Origin: Bernardetia sp. MNP-M8
GTDB lineage: Bacteria; Bacteroidota; Bacteroidia; Cytophagales; Bernardetiaceae
Length of the DNA: 64,000 nt
Reading direction: 5' to 3'
NCBI RefSeq assembly: GCF_037126285.1
Contig: NZ_CP147012.1
Location: forward strand, 1,922,001 to 1,986,000
Below are positions 40,632 through 50,525 of this stretch, piece by piece. The first letter of the stretch is position 1. Each line of letters begins with the position of its first letter. The position numbers and the translations under genes were made by a program. The notes below the pieces were generated by a model. It ran no database searches and was not told the origin of the DNA. It saw only the letters and a list, made by a program, of their open reading frames with translations.

Positions 40632-41561
40632 CTATTTGTTTTTTATTCTTGCCAAAATTTTATCTCCACCAGCCTCCAAAACTTCTTGAGCAAGCTGAAT
40701 AGCTAGTTTTTGTCCTTCATTTTTATGAATTTTACCTGACTTACGAATAATTTTTTTACCACTAAGACTAATCAACCCTGCATCAACTTGAAGCATATCA
40801 CCTTCTAATTTTGCCAAAACAAAAGAAGGAATACTACAGCCACCATCTAAATGCTTGAGATAAGCACGTTCGGCAAGCAAACAATATTCAGTTTGTTCGT
40901 CATTAATAATCCTTCGAATATCTTCTCTCAGTTGATTGCTTATTTTGCTAGAAACCTCAATTGTCATTGAGCCTTGTCCTGCTTGTGGTGTAAACTCATT
41001 TAATGGTAAATGATCAACAATGTAGTCTTCAAAACCCATTCTGTGTACACCTGCATATGCCAAAAGAAGAGCATCACATTGTCCTTCTTCCAGTTTTCTC
41101 ATGCGTGTTTGAAGATTTCCACGCATATTTGTAGTTCTGATATTTGGATAATAATGTTTGAGCATTGCTATCCTACGTGTAGAAGAAGTACCTACAAGCC
41201 ATTTATCAGCAGCATCTAGCCTAAAATCTGAATTATAACTTACCACTACATCGTGCGCTTTCTCTCGCTCAGTGTAGGCTATCAATTCTAATCCATCTGG
41301 AAGTGTCGAAGCCATATCTTTTGCACTATGGACAGCCAAGTCTACCTTACCTGTATGTAGCATTTCTTCAAGTTCTTCCGTAAAAACGCCTTTGCTTCCA
41401 ATTTTGGAAATTGCTTTGTGCAAAATTTTATCTCCTTTGGTTTCGATAGCAATTATTTCAGTAGCCAAGCCATGGGATTCAAGCAAACGTTGTACATGTT
41501 CTGCCTGCCACATAGCAAGCTGACTGTTTCGTGTTCCGATTTTGATAGTTTTTTTAGCCAA
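40632..41561 (-). CDS. hemC: hydroxymethylbilane synthase
   Basis: 309 residues; joins four porphobilinogens in haem biosynthesis. KIGTRNSQLAMWQAEHV, the VHSAKDM signature, RGNLQTRMRKL and the dipyrromethane-cofactor cysteine in LDGGCSIP (Cys242) are all present. The start codon is TTG (41561): there is no in-frame ATG nearby upstream, and the next internal Met falls after the conserved KIGTR. Cytosolic. Confidence 0.95.
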   Translation of the reverse strand: MAKKTIKIGTRNSQLAMWQAEHVQRLLESHGLATEIIAIETKGDKILHKAISKIGSKGVFTEELEEMLHTGKVDLAVHSAKDMASTLPDGLELIAYTEREKAHDVVVSYNSDFRLDAADKWLVGTSSTRRIAMLKHYYPNIRTTNMRGNLQTRMRKLEEGQCDALLLAYAGVHRMGFEDYIVDHLPLNEFTPQAGQGSMTIEVSSKISNQLREDIRRIINDEQTEYCLLAERAYLKHLDGGCSIPSFVLAKLEGDMLQVDAGLISLSGKKIIRKSGKIHKNEGQKLAIQLAQEVLEAGGDKILARIKNK

Positions 41562-41841
41562 TTTTTTTGCGCTTAGATAGTGAGCGATAAATTGAAAGTA
41601 GTATTTAATAGAATAGGAAAATAACTCTCTTTATCAAATTTTTCTACAAAAAAGTTACATAAAAGGCAACTTTAGTGCTTAGTCAGAAATATTCAAAAAA
41701 AAATGATTATCATGCAAGTTTTTTGAGTTTTTTTTTGTATAAAACTCACTTTTTTTTAAAAAAACGTATACTTTCTATCAAATGTTTGCCATTTTTTACT
41801 AAATACTTGATTAAAAGGATATTATTTTGAATATAATCTTT

Positions 41842-42453
41842 TTATAGAACCATAGCAACTATTCCAAAGCAAGTACCAAACCCTATCAAAAAACCACTCC
41901 AAACTTCATTCGGTGTATGAGCTTTTAGATACAACCTTGAACTCATTACCATTCCAGTAAGGAAAAATAAAATGACAATAGGCAATAAGAGTGCAAGCGA
42001 TGTATTTGCTGCTTGGAAGCCAAATAGAAATCCCAAAAGCCCACTAATTCCGATGGTATGAACACTTGTTTTGTGAAAAAGTGTAACAAGTGTAGTCAAA
42101 CACATAGAGAGTGCAACACCACCAGTCAGTAAAACTACTTGAATTTCATAACTTACTTTTTGTATCATCAGATAAGCCAAAAGCGTATAAAAAATAGTAG
42201 TAAACATAAACGGAACAGCTCTTTCTTTTCTATTTTCCATATTCAGAGAAGAAATAAAACCTGTGTAACGTAGAGTCAGCAAGAAAAAAGCAGGTACAAC
42301 AAAAGTACCTAAGAAAATAAGGCTTAAAAACAGCATTTGTCGTTGTCCAAAAGGTTCACTGCTTAGAAGAAAGAAAAAAAGCAAATACCCCACAACTGGC
42401 ATTAGTGCAGGATGAAAAATATAAGAAATGAGTTTACAAATTTTTTGAATCAT
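41842..42453 (-). CDS. PAP2-like membrane phosphatase-family protein
   Basis: 203 residues, about six membrane helices. It contains LFHKTSVHTIGISGLLGFLFGF and SRLYLKAHTPNEVWSGFLIGFG, which resemble the PAP2 C-terminal signatures (the SxxH and RxxxxxHxxxD-type regions), with His in both segments. The catalytic pattern is weak, so it could be a degenerate member that transports or binds a lipid phosphate instead. It is downstream of glmM, separated by a terminator. Confidence 0.65.
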   Translation of the reverse strand: MIQKICKLISYIFHPALMPVVGYLLFFFLLSSEPFGQRQMLFLSLIFLGTFVVPAFFLLTLRYTGFISSLNMENRKERAVPFMFTTIFYTLLAYLMIQKVSYEIQVVLLTGGVALSMCLTTLVTLFHKTSVHTIGISGLLGFLFGFQAANTSLALLLPIVILFFLTGMVMSSRLYLKAHTPNEVWSGFLIGFGTCFGIVAMVL

Positions 42454-42501
42454 ATATCAAAAATACGAATGTTTTGATTTGAATGTTTATTTCTGAATGA
42501 A

Positions 42502-42540
42502 AAAACCGTTTTACTTTATCAAAAAAGCAAAACGGTTTTT
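42502..42540 (-). terminator. terminator of glmM
   Basis: Stem AAAACCGTTTT / AAAACGGTTTT with a 17-base loop. On the minus strand it is followed by a T run, just beyond the glmM stop at 42564. Confidence 0.85.
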
Positions 42541-42563
42541 ATCAAAATCTGTATATATAAAAA

Positions 42564-43997
42564 TTATTGCGTAATAATTTCTTTAATATCTTGCATAATT
42601 TTTTGTGCTAAATGTTCGGCTGTTGCTTCTGATTGTGACTCAGAATAGATACGAATAATTGGCTCTGTATTCGATTTACGAAGATGAACCCACTCACTAT
42701 CAAACTGAATTTTAACACCATCAATTGTATTGACTGGATAGTTTTTGTATTTATCCAAAATCTCTTCTAAAACATTATCAACACTTATTTCAGGAGTAAG
42801 TTCGATTTTATTTTTCGAAATATGATAACTTGGATATTTCGAACGAAGCATTTTTGTAGTTCCTTTAAACTTTGCTAGTTGAGTCAAAAATAAAGCAACT
42901 CCGACAAGTGCATCACGTCCATAATGTAACTCAGGATAGATAATTCCTCCATTTCCTTCTCCTCCAATAACAGCGTTACACTCTTTCATTTTCTCTACTA
43001 CATTTACCTCTCCAACAGCAGCAGCAAAATATTGCCCTCCTGCTTTTAAAGTTACGTCTTTGAGTGCTTGTGTAGAAGAAAGATTAGAAACTGTATTTTT
43101 TGTCTGTCCTTCTTCTTGATGTTGCAACACGTAATCAGAAATAGCAACAAGTGTATACTCTTCACCAAATGGAGTTCCATCTTCACAAATTAGAGCTAAC
43201 CTATCTACATCTGGATCAACTACAATTCCTAAATTATAATTTCCACTTTTGATAGTAGAACAAATATGAGTTAGGTTTTCAGGAAGTGGCTCTGGGTTAT
43301 GCTGAAAAATTCCTGTTGGTTCGCAGAAAAACTTATCTACTTGTGTTACTCCTAAGGCTTCTAAAAGCATTGGAATAGCAATTCCACCACTAGAATTTAC
43401 ACCATCAACAGCTATTTTGAAATCTTTTGCTTTTATTGCCTCTACATCAACTAAAGGAAGTGCTACTATTTTTTCAATATGTTTTTGAATGTAACTATCA
43501 TCAGTAGTATAACTTCCCAAATCAGAAACTTTTACAAATTCAAAATCATCATTTTCAGCAAATTTTAAAATTTCCTCTCCTTCTTTTGCTGAAATAAACT
43601 CCCCTTTTTGATTCAAAAGTTTGAGTGCATTCCAATTCCCTGGGTTATGACTTGCAGTAAGAATAATTCCACCACTTGCATTTTCCATAGGAACAGCCAT
43701 TTCAACAGTTGGTGTTGTAGAAAGACCTAAGTCTATCACATCAAATCCCATTGATTGTAAAGTAGAGCTAACAAGCTGCGAGACGAGCTGTCCAGAAACT
43801 CGTGCATCACGTCCAATTATTATTTTTTGGTTTTGTGGTGTAGTTTCTACTTCTTCAGATATATTTTGAGTTGCACTAACACTAACCCATTTTCCATAAG
43901 CAGCAGCAAATTTTACTACATCAACTGGAGAAAGACCTTCGCCTACTTTTCCACCAATTGTTCCACGTATTCCAGATATTGATTTTATTAAACTCAA
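42564..43997 (-). CDS. glmM: phosphoglucosamine mutase
   Basis: 477 residues, the alpha-D-phosphohexomutase fold that interconverts glucosamine-6-P and glucosamine-1-P for UDP-GlcNAc synthesis. Active phosphoserine in TASHNPGNWNALK (Ser116), metal-binding VDPDVDRLALI, sugar-binding GEGNGGIIYP and the C-terminal RKSNTEPIIRIYSE. In Bacteroidota some members of this form may also use other hexose phosphates. Start codon TTG at 43997, since an in-frame stop lies six codons upstream with no ATG between. A TACTTTTG box lies about 40 bases upstream. Confidence 0.9.
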   Translation of the reverse strand: MSLIKSISGIRGTIGGKVGEGLSPVDVVKFAAAYGKWVSVSATQNISEEVETTPQNQKIIIGRDARVSGQLVSQLVSSTLQSMGFDVIDLGLSTTPTVEMAVPMENASGGIILTASHNPGNWNALKLLNQKGEFISAKEGEEILKFAENDDFEFVKVSDLGSYTTDDSYIQKHIEKIVALPLVDVEAIKAKDFKIAVDGVNSSGGIAIPMLLEALGVTQVDKFFCEPTGIFQHNPEPLPENLTHICSTIKSGNYNLGIVVDPDVDRLALICEDGTPFGEEYTLVAISDYVLQHQEEGQTKNTVSNLSSTQALKDVTLKAGGQYFAAAVGEVNVVEKMKECNAVIGGEGNGGIIYPELHYGRDALVGVALFLTQLAKFKGTTKMLRSKYPSYHISKNKIELTPEISVDNVLEEILDKYKNYPVNTIDGVKIQFDSEWVHLRKSNTEPIIRIYSESQSEATAEHLAQKIMQDIKEIITQ

Positions 43998-44035
43998 AAT
44001 TTCAGTATTTTATATTTAGCTAGTTTTCAGACTTG

Positions 44036-44043
44036 CAAAAGTA
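44036..44043 (-). promoter_or_regulatory. -7 element of glmM
   Basis: TACTTTTG on the minus strand (TAnnTTTG consensus), 39 bases from the TTG start codon. The -33 region is unclear. Confidence 0.5.
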
Positions 44044-44133
44044 GTGAGCAAAAAGCAATTTTCATAGTAAAAAAACATCTTTATTTTTTTTAAAAACTTG
44101 TTTTTGGCAGATATACATTTCAAGAAATAAGTT

Positions 44134-45471
44134 TTAATCAAATAACTCCTTTATATTCTTGAATTGAACTTCTTTATCAAAACTATATTGAGCTGCTCTT
44201 CTTCCATTTTCCCCAAAGATTTGTCTTTCTTTAGAAGAGAGCTTTTTCAAGTGTTGTATTTTAAATTCAATTACCATTTTATCAGCAATTGATTTCATTT
44301 TATCTTCTAAGGTACGAGTATCTACAAACAAATGTTCAAAACTAGACAATGAAATATTAGATGTTTGTGTAGATATTGTAATTCCTAAATTATATTTTTT
44401 AATTAAATAGGCACTCTCTCCACTTCCAAACAATAAAATAGGCAATCCTGCTGCCATAGCTTCATATATTTTTGAAGGAACAGTTCCTAAAATTTGTTTT
44501 TTCTGAATGATAATAGCTGCATCATAATCAGCTAATTTTTGGGCAATTTCTTTTGAAGGGATGGCATCATAAAGAAATACAGTTTGTTTTTTACCAGTAT
44601 TGAGAAATTTAGTTTGGATAAATTTTTCTATCAAATCTCGTTCATTTCCATTTCCATACAAATGCAACTGAGCATTTACTTTTTCAAAATCTATATTTTC
44701 TATCACTTCCAAAATTCCTTGTGCAACACCCAAAAGTCCTGCATAAACCAATTTTATAGGTTCTCTTCCTTTTATTTTATAATCTTCTTTTACCTTAAAT
44801 GATTGAGAATATACACCATTTCTGTATAAAAAAACAGGCATAGAAGGCACTATTTCTTTAACATAATCTACTATTTCATCAGATTGACCAATAATAAAAT
44901 CCATTTTTTTATAGATAAATGCTTCAAAATTCAAAAGTAGATTGTATATTGTATGCCCTTTTATTTTGTCTAAATTAATTCTACCCAAATCTAAAAGCAC
45001 ACGAGGATAAAGGTCGGAAAGGTTTAGGATAAGTGAAGGAGAATATCCTTTTTGGGTATTTAGCTTTATTAGTTGCGATAAAATCCAAACTGTAAAAACA
45101 GGTAAAAGAGGAGGACTCTGAACTAGAATAATACTAGGATGCTGTTTTTTGAGTGATGGAAATGCAAAAAACCAACTCAAAGCTAAAGTTAGCATGCTAA
45201 AAAGACGAACAAAAGACGAAGAAGAATTGGAAGGGTAAAAAGAAAAACGAATCACTTTTATTCCATTTATATTCTCTCTATGAATGATTTTTTTTGAAAG
45301 AAGATTTCTATAATCTGAAAAAATATTTCCTGTTGGATAATTGGGAAATGTTGTATAAACAGTAACTTGATTACCTTCTTTTTGTAAACGTTCTGCCAAA
45401 TGCTGAATACGGGAGGCACATGCTCCGAGTTCAGGGGAATAATTGGGCGAAAAAATGGCTATTTGCTTCAA
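44134..45471 (-). CDS. glycosyltransferase family 4 (WbuB/WcaI-like)
   Basis: 445 residues. N-terminal IAIFSPNYSPELGACASRIQHLAERLQKEGNQVTVYTTFPNYPTG is characteristic of GT4 enzymes such as WbuB. The C-terminal GT-B domain has KLVYAGLLGVAQGILEVI and the donor-binding EAMAAGLPILLFGSGESAYLI. It likely transfers a hexosamine or fucosamine in O-antigen or exopolysaccharide synthesis; which one is not visible. The start is TTG at 45471, with an in-frame stop shortly upstream and no ATG. Not in a polysaccharide cluster here. Confidence 0.85.
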   Translation of the reverse strand: MKQIAIFSPNYSPELGACASRIQHLAERLQKEGNQVTVYTTFPNYPTGNIFSDYRNLLSKKIIHRENINGIKVIRFSFYPSNSSSSFVRLFSMLTLALSWFFAFPSLKKQHPSIILVQSPPLLPVFTVWILSQLIKLNTQKGYSPSLILNLSDLYPRVLLDLGRINLDKIKGHTIYNLLLNFEAFIYKKMDFIIGQSDEIVDYVKEIVPSMPVFLYRNGVYSQSFKVKEDYKIKGREPIKLVYAGLLGVAQGILEVIENIDFEKVNAQLHLYGNGNERDLIEKFIQTKFLNTGKKQTVFLYDAIPSKEIAQKLADYDAAIIIQKKQILGTVPSKIYEAMAAGLPILLFGSGESAYLIKKYNLGITISTQTSNISLSSFEHLFVDTRTLEDKMKSIADKMVIEFKIQHLKKLSSKERQIFGENGRRAAQYSFDKEVQFKNIKELFD

Positions 45472-45501
45472 AAAAAGTAAGGATTATAATATTCTAAACT
45501 C

Positions 45502-45537
45502 AAACCCTAATAAGGGTCTTGAAGACCCTTAGGGTTT
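45502..45537. repeat. AAACC...GGTTT palindrome, copy 3
   Basis: Arms AAACCCTAA(TAA)GGGTCTT and GAAGACCCTTAGGGTTT, perfect apart from a three-base TAA insertion in the left arm. It lies between two divergently transcribed genes (starts at 45471 and 45638), so it cannot be a terminator for either. Confidence 0.75.
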
Positions 45538-45637
45538 AGACGCTACAAATTTACGCAAGTTTTTAGAACAAAAAACTAACCTAGTTGCTTTCTACTTTCC
45601 CATTAATCATATCAAAATTATTAAACATATATTTTTT

Positions 45638-46135
45638 ATGTCAAAAACACATCAAATACAAATTCAGATTACTGTTTTCGAAACTGAAAATGACCTTTCA
45701 AAAGAAGATTTATTTTTATTAAATGAAGCTAGAGAAGCCACAAAAAGGGCTTATGCTCCTTATTCTAAGTTTTCAGTTGGTGCAGCTATTCAATTACAAA
45801 ATGGAGAAATAGTATTGGGAAGCAATCAAGAAAATGCTGCTTATCCTTCTGGACTTTGTGCTGAAAGAACAGCTATTTTTTCAGCTTCTACACAATTTCC
45901 TAATGAAGTAATAGAAACAATTGCTATTGCAGCCAAACCACAACAAGCGACAGATTTTATTGCTATTTCACCTTGTGGTTCGTGTCGTCAAGTGATGTCT
46001 GAGTATGAAAATAAACAAGTAAAACCTATTCGGATGATTATGCAAGGAGAGGATAAATATATCTACATAATAAGTTCGATTGCAGATTTATTACCTCTAA
46101 AATTTACTAAAGAAAGTTTGTTTTTAGAAAACTAA
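45638..46135 (+). CDS. cdd: cytidine deaminase
   Basis: 165 residues. Zinc and catalytic motifs CAE (74-76, GLCAERTAIFSA) and PCGSC (112-116, Cys113 and Cys116). Substrate-binding KRAYAPYSKFSVGAAI and SNQENAAYPSG precede. It deaminates cytidine and deoxycytidine in pyrimidine salvage. The tetrameric type of about 130-165 residues fits. Cytosolic. Confidence 0.95.
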   Translation: MSKTHQIQIQITVFETENDLSKEDLFLLNEAREATKRAYAPYSKFSVGAAIQLQNGEIVLGSNQENAAYPSGLCAERTAIFSASTQFPNEVIETIAIAAKPQQATDFIAISPCGSCRQVMSEYENKQVKPIRMIMQGEDKYIYIISSIADLLPLKFTKESLFLEN

Positions 46136-46362
46136 AATAGTTTAAAACAAAAAGTAAAAAAGTTTAAGTTAGTAGTTTTTTTTTTTAAATGGACAAAAAA
46201 AATAAAAAATTAGATTTAAACATGTAGAAATTTAATGTTCGTCGAAAACTTTAAAGTTAGCTTTAAGAGACAAATTTATTAGCATAAGATTTGACTATAA
46301 ATTAGTTTATTTTATGTAATTCTTTCCCTTATATATTCTCTTATTTCTTCAAGCCGAACATC

Positions 46363-49300
46363 ATGAAAAATCTATATATTTTTATCTTCTTTTTTTTCTT
46401 GCTTTCTGCTATTTTTAAACCTAGTAGTAGTTATGCACAAATAGATACACGTTTTTGGTTTGCTGCTCCCGATATTACTTCTGGACACGGAGATAATCCT
46501 ATTTATTTACGTTTTTCTACTTTAGATAAACCTGCTACAGTCGTTATCAGTATGCCCAGAGATGCTTCATTTCCCACACAGGTAGTGAACTTAGCTGCTT
46601 TTGCTACAGGTGAAGTCAATCTTACAACATGGATAAATTTAATAGAAACTCCTCGCATGACGGTTGCTGCGACTGGAAATACAGATGCAAATAGAAATTA
46701 TAATAATAAATTTCCTAGTGGAATTTTAGTAGAATCGACATCAAAAATAACAGCTTATTATGAAGTTGGATATGGTAGTAATCCAGATATTTTTGCGTTA
46801 AAAGGAAAGAATGGATTAGGTACAGATTTTTGGATACCTATGCAAACAGCTTGGGCGCATCAAGGACTTACTCCAAATGGACATTCAGGCTTTGTAATTG
46901 TTGCTACTGAAGATAATACTTCTATTACTATTACTACTACAAGACCTACTCGTACCTTTAGTGCTACAGGGGCATCAGGGGCGACAGCAGTAGCAGGTAC
47001 TCGTACCATTATACTTAATAGAGGAGAAACATTCAATGTAGCTTCCCAACAGCCCACAGTAGGTAATACGCCAGCAGGCTCTCATATAACCTCTACCAAA
47101 CCTATTGCAGTTACTCTCTTCCACGACTCTATTAAAACTGGAGCTTCAACTGGGTGTTATGATTTAGCAGGCGATCAACTTGTTCCTACAAATATTATTG
47201 GAAAAGAGTATATTGTTATGCGAGGTTCTTTGGGAGTAGGAGGAACTGCACAACCTGAGAAAGTATATGTTTTGGCAACTCAAGCAGGTACTGTGCTTAC
47301 AATAAATAGAGGGGGAACAGCTATTGGAGGTATTCCAATTTTAGCAGCAGGAGCGCAGTATGTTTTTGATATGGATTTTACTACTCATCCAAGTGCTTAT
47401 ATTAGTTCGAATAAGCCTGTATATGTACTTCATATGTCGGGTTATGGATGTGAAACTGGAGCAGCTATTTTACCCCCTATTAACTGTACAGGTTCTCGTT
47501 TGGTGCAAGTAAAACGTTCAACAGCAGATAATTTCACCCTTACTCTTTTAGTCAAAACAGGTGGAGAAGCTAATTTTTCTTTAAATGGAGGAGCTGTAAA
47601 CACAGCAATTCCAGCAAGTGCTTTTACTAACGTAGCAGGTGCAACAGGTTGGAAATCAGCTCGCATCACCCTAACAACTGCTCAAGTAGCAAGTTTAGGA
47701 GTTGCTTCTATTACTAATACAAGCACTCTTTTTCATTTGGGAGTAACAAATGGAGCTGCAACTAGTGGTTGTCGGTATGGTTATTTTTCTGCCTTTAACT
47801 CTCTCAATTTAGGTCCTGATATTAGTATTTTTTATGGTTCGAATACTACTTTAGATGCTGAAACGTATGGAGCTATTGGTTATTTGTGGTATCCAACCTT
47901 AGAAACTACACCCCAAATCACAGTAGACGTACGAAGAACAAAAGATTATATTGTAAGAGTAGATTTGGGGCAGTGTTTTGTTTATGATACAATTTGTGTA
48001 GGAACAGTAGAATATGTTTGGGTAGGTGATGACCTTACAAAACCTGGGGAATATGGGGCTTTTTCTAATTGGAGTGCGCCTTGTGGACAAACAGGAATTC
48101 CAGATTGTAGCCAAGATATTGTTATTCCTGCTTTAGTAAATGGAGTAGCTCCAGTATCTTTTCCGATTGTAAAAGCGAATCGTTCATGTAGAAACATCAT
48201 CATAGAAAATGGTGCAAATATAACTATTAATCCAGGACAACGTTTAGATGTTTGTGGAGATATGGTGCATTCAGGAACTCTTTTTATGCCTTTGGGTTCT
48301 ACTCTACAATTTATTGGTCTGCAACCACAAACCTATACACGAACAGCTACAGGACAAGGAAATTTTGAGAATTTACGCATCAATAACCAAACTAACTCCC
48401 TTGATGTTCCACGAGTAAAAGTATCTGATGCAGGAACTCAAAATATGGTTATTAGTAAAACAGGTTCACTTAATTTCATAAGAGGAATATTACAAACAGA
48501 AGGAAATAAAGAAGTGGTAGTTCATAATCCAAATCCAAATTCAATACTAGGGTTTGTTGCAACTAACAGTTCGAATGACCGTTTTGTAGGAGGAAAATTA
48601 AGAAGAGCCATAAACACAATGGGAATATATGATTTTCCTGTTGGATTAGCTGTTGAAAATTTGGGTAATGCTGTAATAGCAACTAATAAAAGAGCAAGCA
48701 TTGTAAATACTATTGCCACCAACTGGGTAATACCTACTGCAACAGCTGATAAATTTTGTCAGTTAAATCCATTTCCTAACAATCATATTATTCATCTAAC
48801 AGATAATTCATCTGCTGTAACTGATGCTGTTAATGCAAGACATTTACAATTTCCTGCTGATGTAGCTATTTTGGGAGACAATCCACGTACTTTAGAGGCT
48901 TGGGTTTCCATAAACCCAAGTCCAAGTAATGGAGCAATTTTTTATATGGGTACAGACAAGCCCAAACAACTCTTTGCACTTCGTAAAAACGGAACAACTA
49001 ATCAGTTTAGAATAGATTTAGGAGGAGGAATTGTAAAAGATTTTACGTATAATGGATTGATTAGTACAGCGACAACTACTTATAATTGGCATCACTTTGC
49101 CATGACATACAATGGCTCAGAAATAGTAGTGTATATAGATGGAAATGAAGTTTCTACAGCTAGTTATAATGTCACTAACTTAAATACTACTCTTACGGCT
49201 GCAACAAATAACAAATTTTATGTAGGTAGATATAGAAGCGATGCAGGAAGTAATTGGTATTTATCTGGAAAATACGACAATATACGTATTTGGAATGTAG

Positions 49301-50415
49301 CTAGAGCGCAAGCAGAAATAGCTTCTAACTATTGTGTGCGTTATGAATGTACAATACCACCAGAACTTATAGGAAATTATGACTTAGAAGATGGCTTTGG
49401 AATTGCAGACCATAAAACTAGAACCTGTACTATTTCTCCTCTACAATATGAGAGAGCAAAAGTAGAGTTTCAAAATCCAATTACAGATACAAAATACATA
49501 CTGAGTTATTTTAATCAATATGGAAGTACGCCTAATTCGCCTACTGAATATCGCTGTCAAGCTACCTTTGGAAGTTGTCCTGTTTTAGACCATGGTTTTT
49601 GGACACTTTCTGCGTATGCCGATTCTACTTTGACTACTAAAGTTACTGGAAATGGAAGTTATAGACTAACTCTCTATAATAATGCCTATACCAATGCAGG
49701 TACTTGTGGAAGTACAAAAACAGCAATTATGAAGCGTTCTTTAAATACAGATCCTTGGTCAATTCCAAATTTTCCAGCTCTTTGTTATGATAATTCCGTT
49801 GTTTCGACATCGATGGAATGGATGTCTGGATTCTCTGATTTTGGTGTTCCGATGACCTTAGACTTAGTTATTTTACCAATAGAATTACTTTCTCTTACTG
49901 CAAAACCATTACTTCCTAGTTCTATTTTGATAGAGTGGAAAACAGTAAATGAAATAGATAACAAAGGTTTTGAAGTTTGGCGTTCAACTGATAACAAAAA
50001 TTTTGTAAAAATAGGATGGATGGCTCAAAACAAGTCAAATGTATATTCTTTTGAAGATGACGAAGTCAAGACAAATCAAATCTATTATTATTACCTCAAT
50101 CAAATTGATAATAATGGAAAAGTAAAAGCAAGTCCTGTAGTAAGTGCCAAAATTGATGGAAGTGTAGAGGGAGGAATAAAAATTTATCCAAACCCTACAG
50201 ATAATGACTTTACAATTGATTTGAATGAAATTTATCTAGCAAATACAACCTATAAAATAGAAATTTATAATAGTATAGGAATGCTCTTAAAAACAAAAAC
50301 AAGCATCAATTCATCTAAAATCAATATGTCTTTAGAAGGATTAGCAAAAGGAATGTACTTAGTAAAAGTAACTACACCTACTCGTACCAAATTTGTAAAA
50401 GTAGAAAAAGAGTAA
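46363..50415 (+). CDS. large secreted adhesin-like protein, T9SS cargo
   Basis: 1350 residues. Signal peptide about 1-25 (SSYAQ). Residues 26-480 match the IgGFc-binding-like domain (TRFWFAAPDITSGHGDNPIYLRFSTLDKPA...SGFVIVATEDNTSITITT). A Cys-containing middle region follows. A LamG-like domain lies at about 826-993 (ARHLQFPADVAILGDNPRTLEAWVS...DNIRIWNVARAQAEIA), then an Fn3-like segment at about 1170-1250 (LPSSILIEWKTVNEIDNKGFEVWRSTDNKNFVKIG). A C-terminal type A sorting domain is at about 1275-1350 (KIYPNPTDNDFTIDL...KGMYLVKVTTPTRTKFVKVEKE). The last domain directs export by the T9SS and removal or lipid attachment at the surface. Probably a cell-surface or extracellular adhesin. Confidence 0.88.
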   Translation: MKNLYIFIFFFFLLSAIFKPSSSYAQIDTRFWFAAPDITSGHGDNPIYLRFSTLDKPATVVISMPRDASFPTQVVNLAAFATGEVNLTTWINLIETPRMTVAATGNTDANRNYNNKFPSGILVESTSKITAYYEVGYGSNPDIFALKGKNGLGTDFWIPMQTAWAHQGLTPNGHSGFVIVATEDNTSITITTTRPTRTFSATGASGATAVAGTRTIILNRGETFNVASQQPTVGNTPAGSHITSTKPIAVTLFHDSIKTGASTGCYDLAGDQLVPTNIIGKEYIVMRGSLGVGGTAQPEKVYVLATQAGTVLTINRGGTAIGGIPILAAGAQYVFDMDFTTHPSAYISSNKPVYVLHMSGYGCETGAAILPPINCTGSRLVQVKRSTADNFTLTLLVKTGGEANFSLNGGAVNTAIPASAFTNVAGATGWKSARITLTTAQVASLGVASITNTSTLFHLGVTNGAATSGCRYGYFSAFNSLNLGPDISIFYGSNTTLDAETYGAIGYLWYPTLETTPQITVDVRRTKDYIVRVDLGQCFVYDTICVGTVEYVWVGDDLTKPGEYGAFSNWSAPCGQTGIPDCSQDIVIPALVNGVAPVSFPIVKANRSCRNIIIENGANITINPGQRLDVCGDMVHSGTLFMPLGSTLQFIGLQPQTYTRTATGQGNFENLRINNQTNSLDVPRVKVSDAGTQNMVISKTGSLNFIRGILQTEGNKEVVVHNPNPNSILGFVATNSSNDRFVGGKLRRAINTMGIYDFPVGLAVENLGNAVIATNKRASIVNTIATNWVIPTATADKFCQLNPFPNNHIIHLTDNSSAVTDAVNARHLQFPADVAILGDNPRTLEAWVSINPSPSNGAIFYMGTDKPKQLFALRKNGTTNQFRIDLGGGIVKDFTYNGLISTATTTYNWHHFAMTYNGSEIVVYIDGNEVSTASYNVTNLNTTLTAATNNKFYVGRYRSDAGSNWYLSGKYDNIRIWNVARAQAEIASNYCVRYECTIPPELIGNYDLEDGFGIADHKTRTCTISPLQYERAKVEFQNPITDTKYILSYFNQYGSTPNSPTEYRCQATFGSCPVLDHGFWTLSAYADSTLTTKVTGNGSYRLTLYNNAYTNAGTCGSTKTAIMKRSLNTDPWSIPNFPALCYDNSVVSTSMEWMSGFSDFGVPMTLDLVILPIELLSLTAKPLLPSSILIEWKTVNEIDNKGFEVWRSTDNKNFVKIGWMAQNKSNVYSFEDDEVKTNQIYYYYLNQIDNNGKVKASPVVSAKIDGSVEGGIKIYPNPTDNDFTIDLNEIYLANTTYKIEIYNSIGMLLKTKTSINSSKINMSLEGLAKGMYLVKVTTPTRTKFVKVEKE

Positions 50416-50419
50416 TTAT

Positions 50420-50458
50420 CCTGTTGTTGGTGTCACTTCGCTAAAATCCCAACAACGG
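50420..50458. other. hairpin after the T9SS adhesin stop
   Basis: Arms CTGTTGTTGG and CCCAACAACGG, about 10 bp with a wobble, 4 bases after the stop. It precedes the standard terminator at 50477 and may stabilise the 3' end. Confidence 0.5.
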
Positions 50459-50476
50459 CTTTTCTATCTAAAAGTG

Positions 50477-50516
50477 AAATATCCTTTATCAAAAAAATGA
50501 TGAAGGATATTTTTTT
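50477..50516 (+). terminator. terminator after the adhesin gene
   Basis: Stem AAATATCCTTtATCA / TGATgAAGGATATTT with seven T following. Convergent with the HAD gene ending at 50526. Confidence 0.8.
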
Positions 50517-50525
50517 ATGTCAAGT

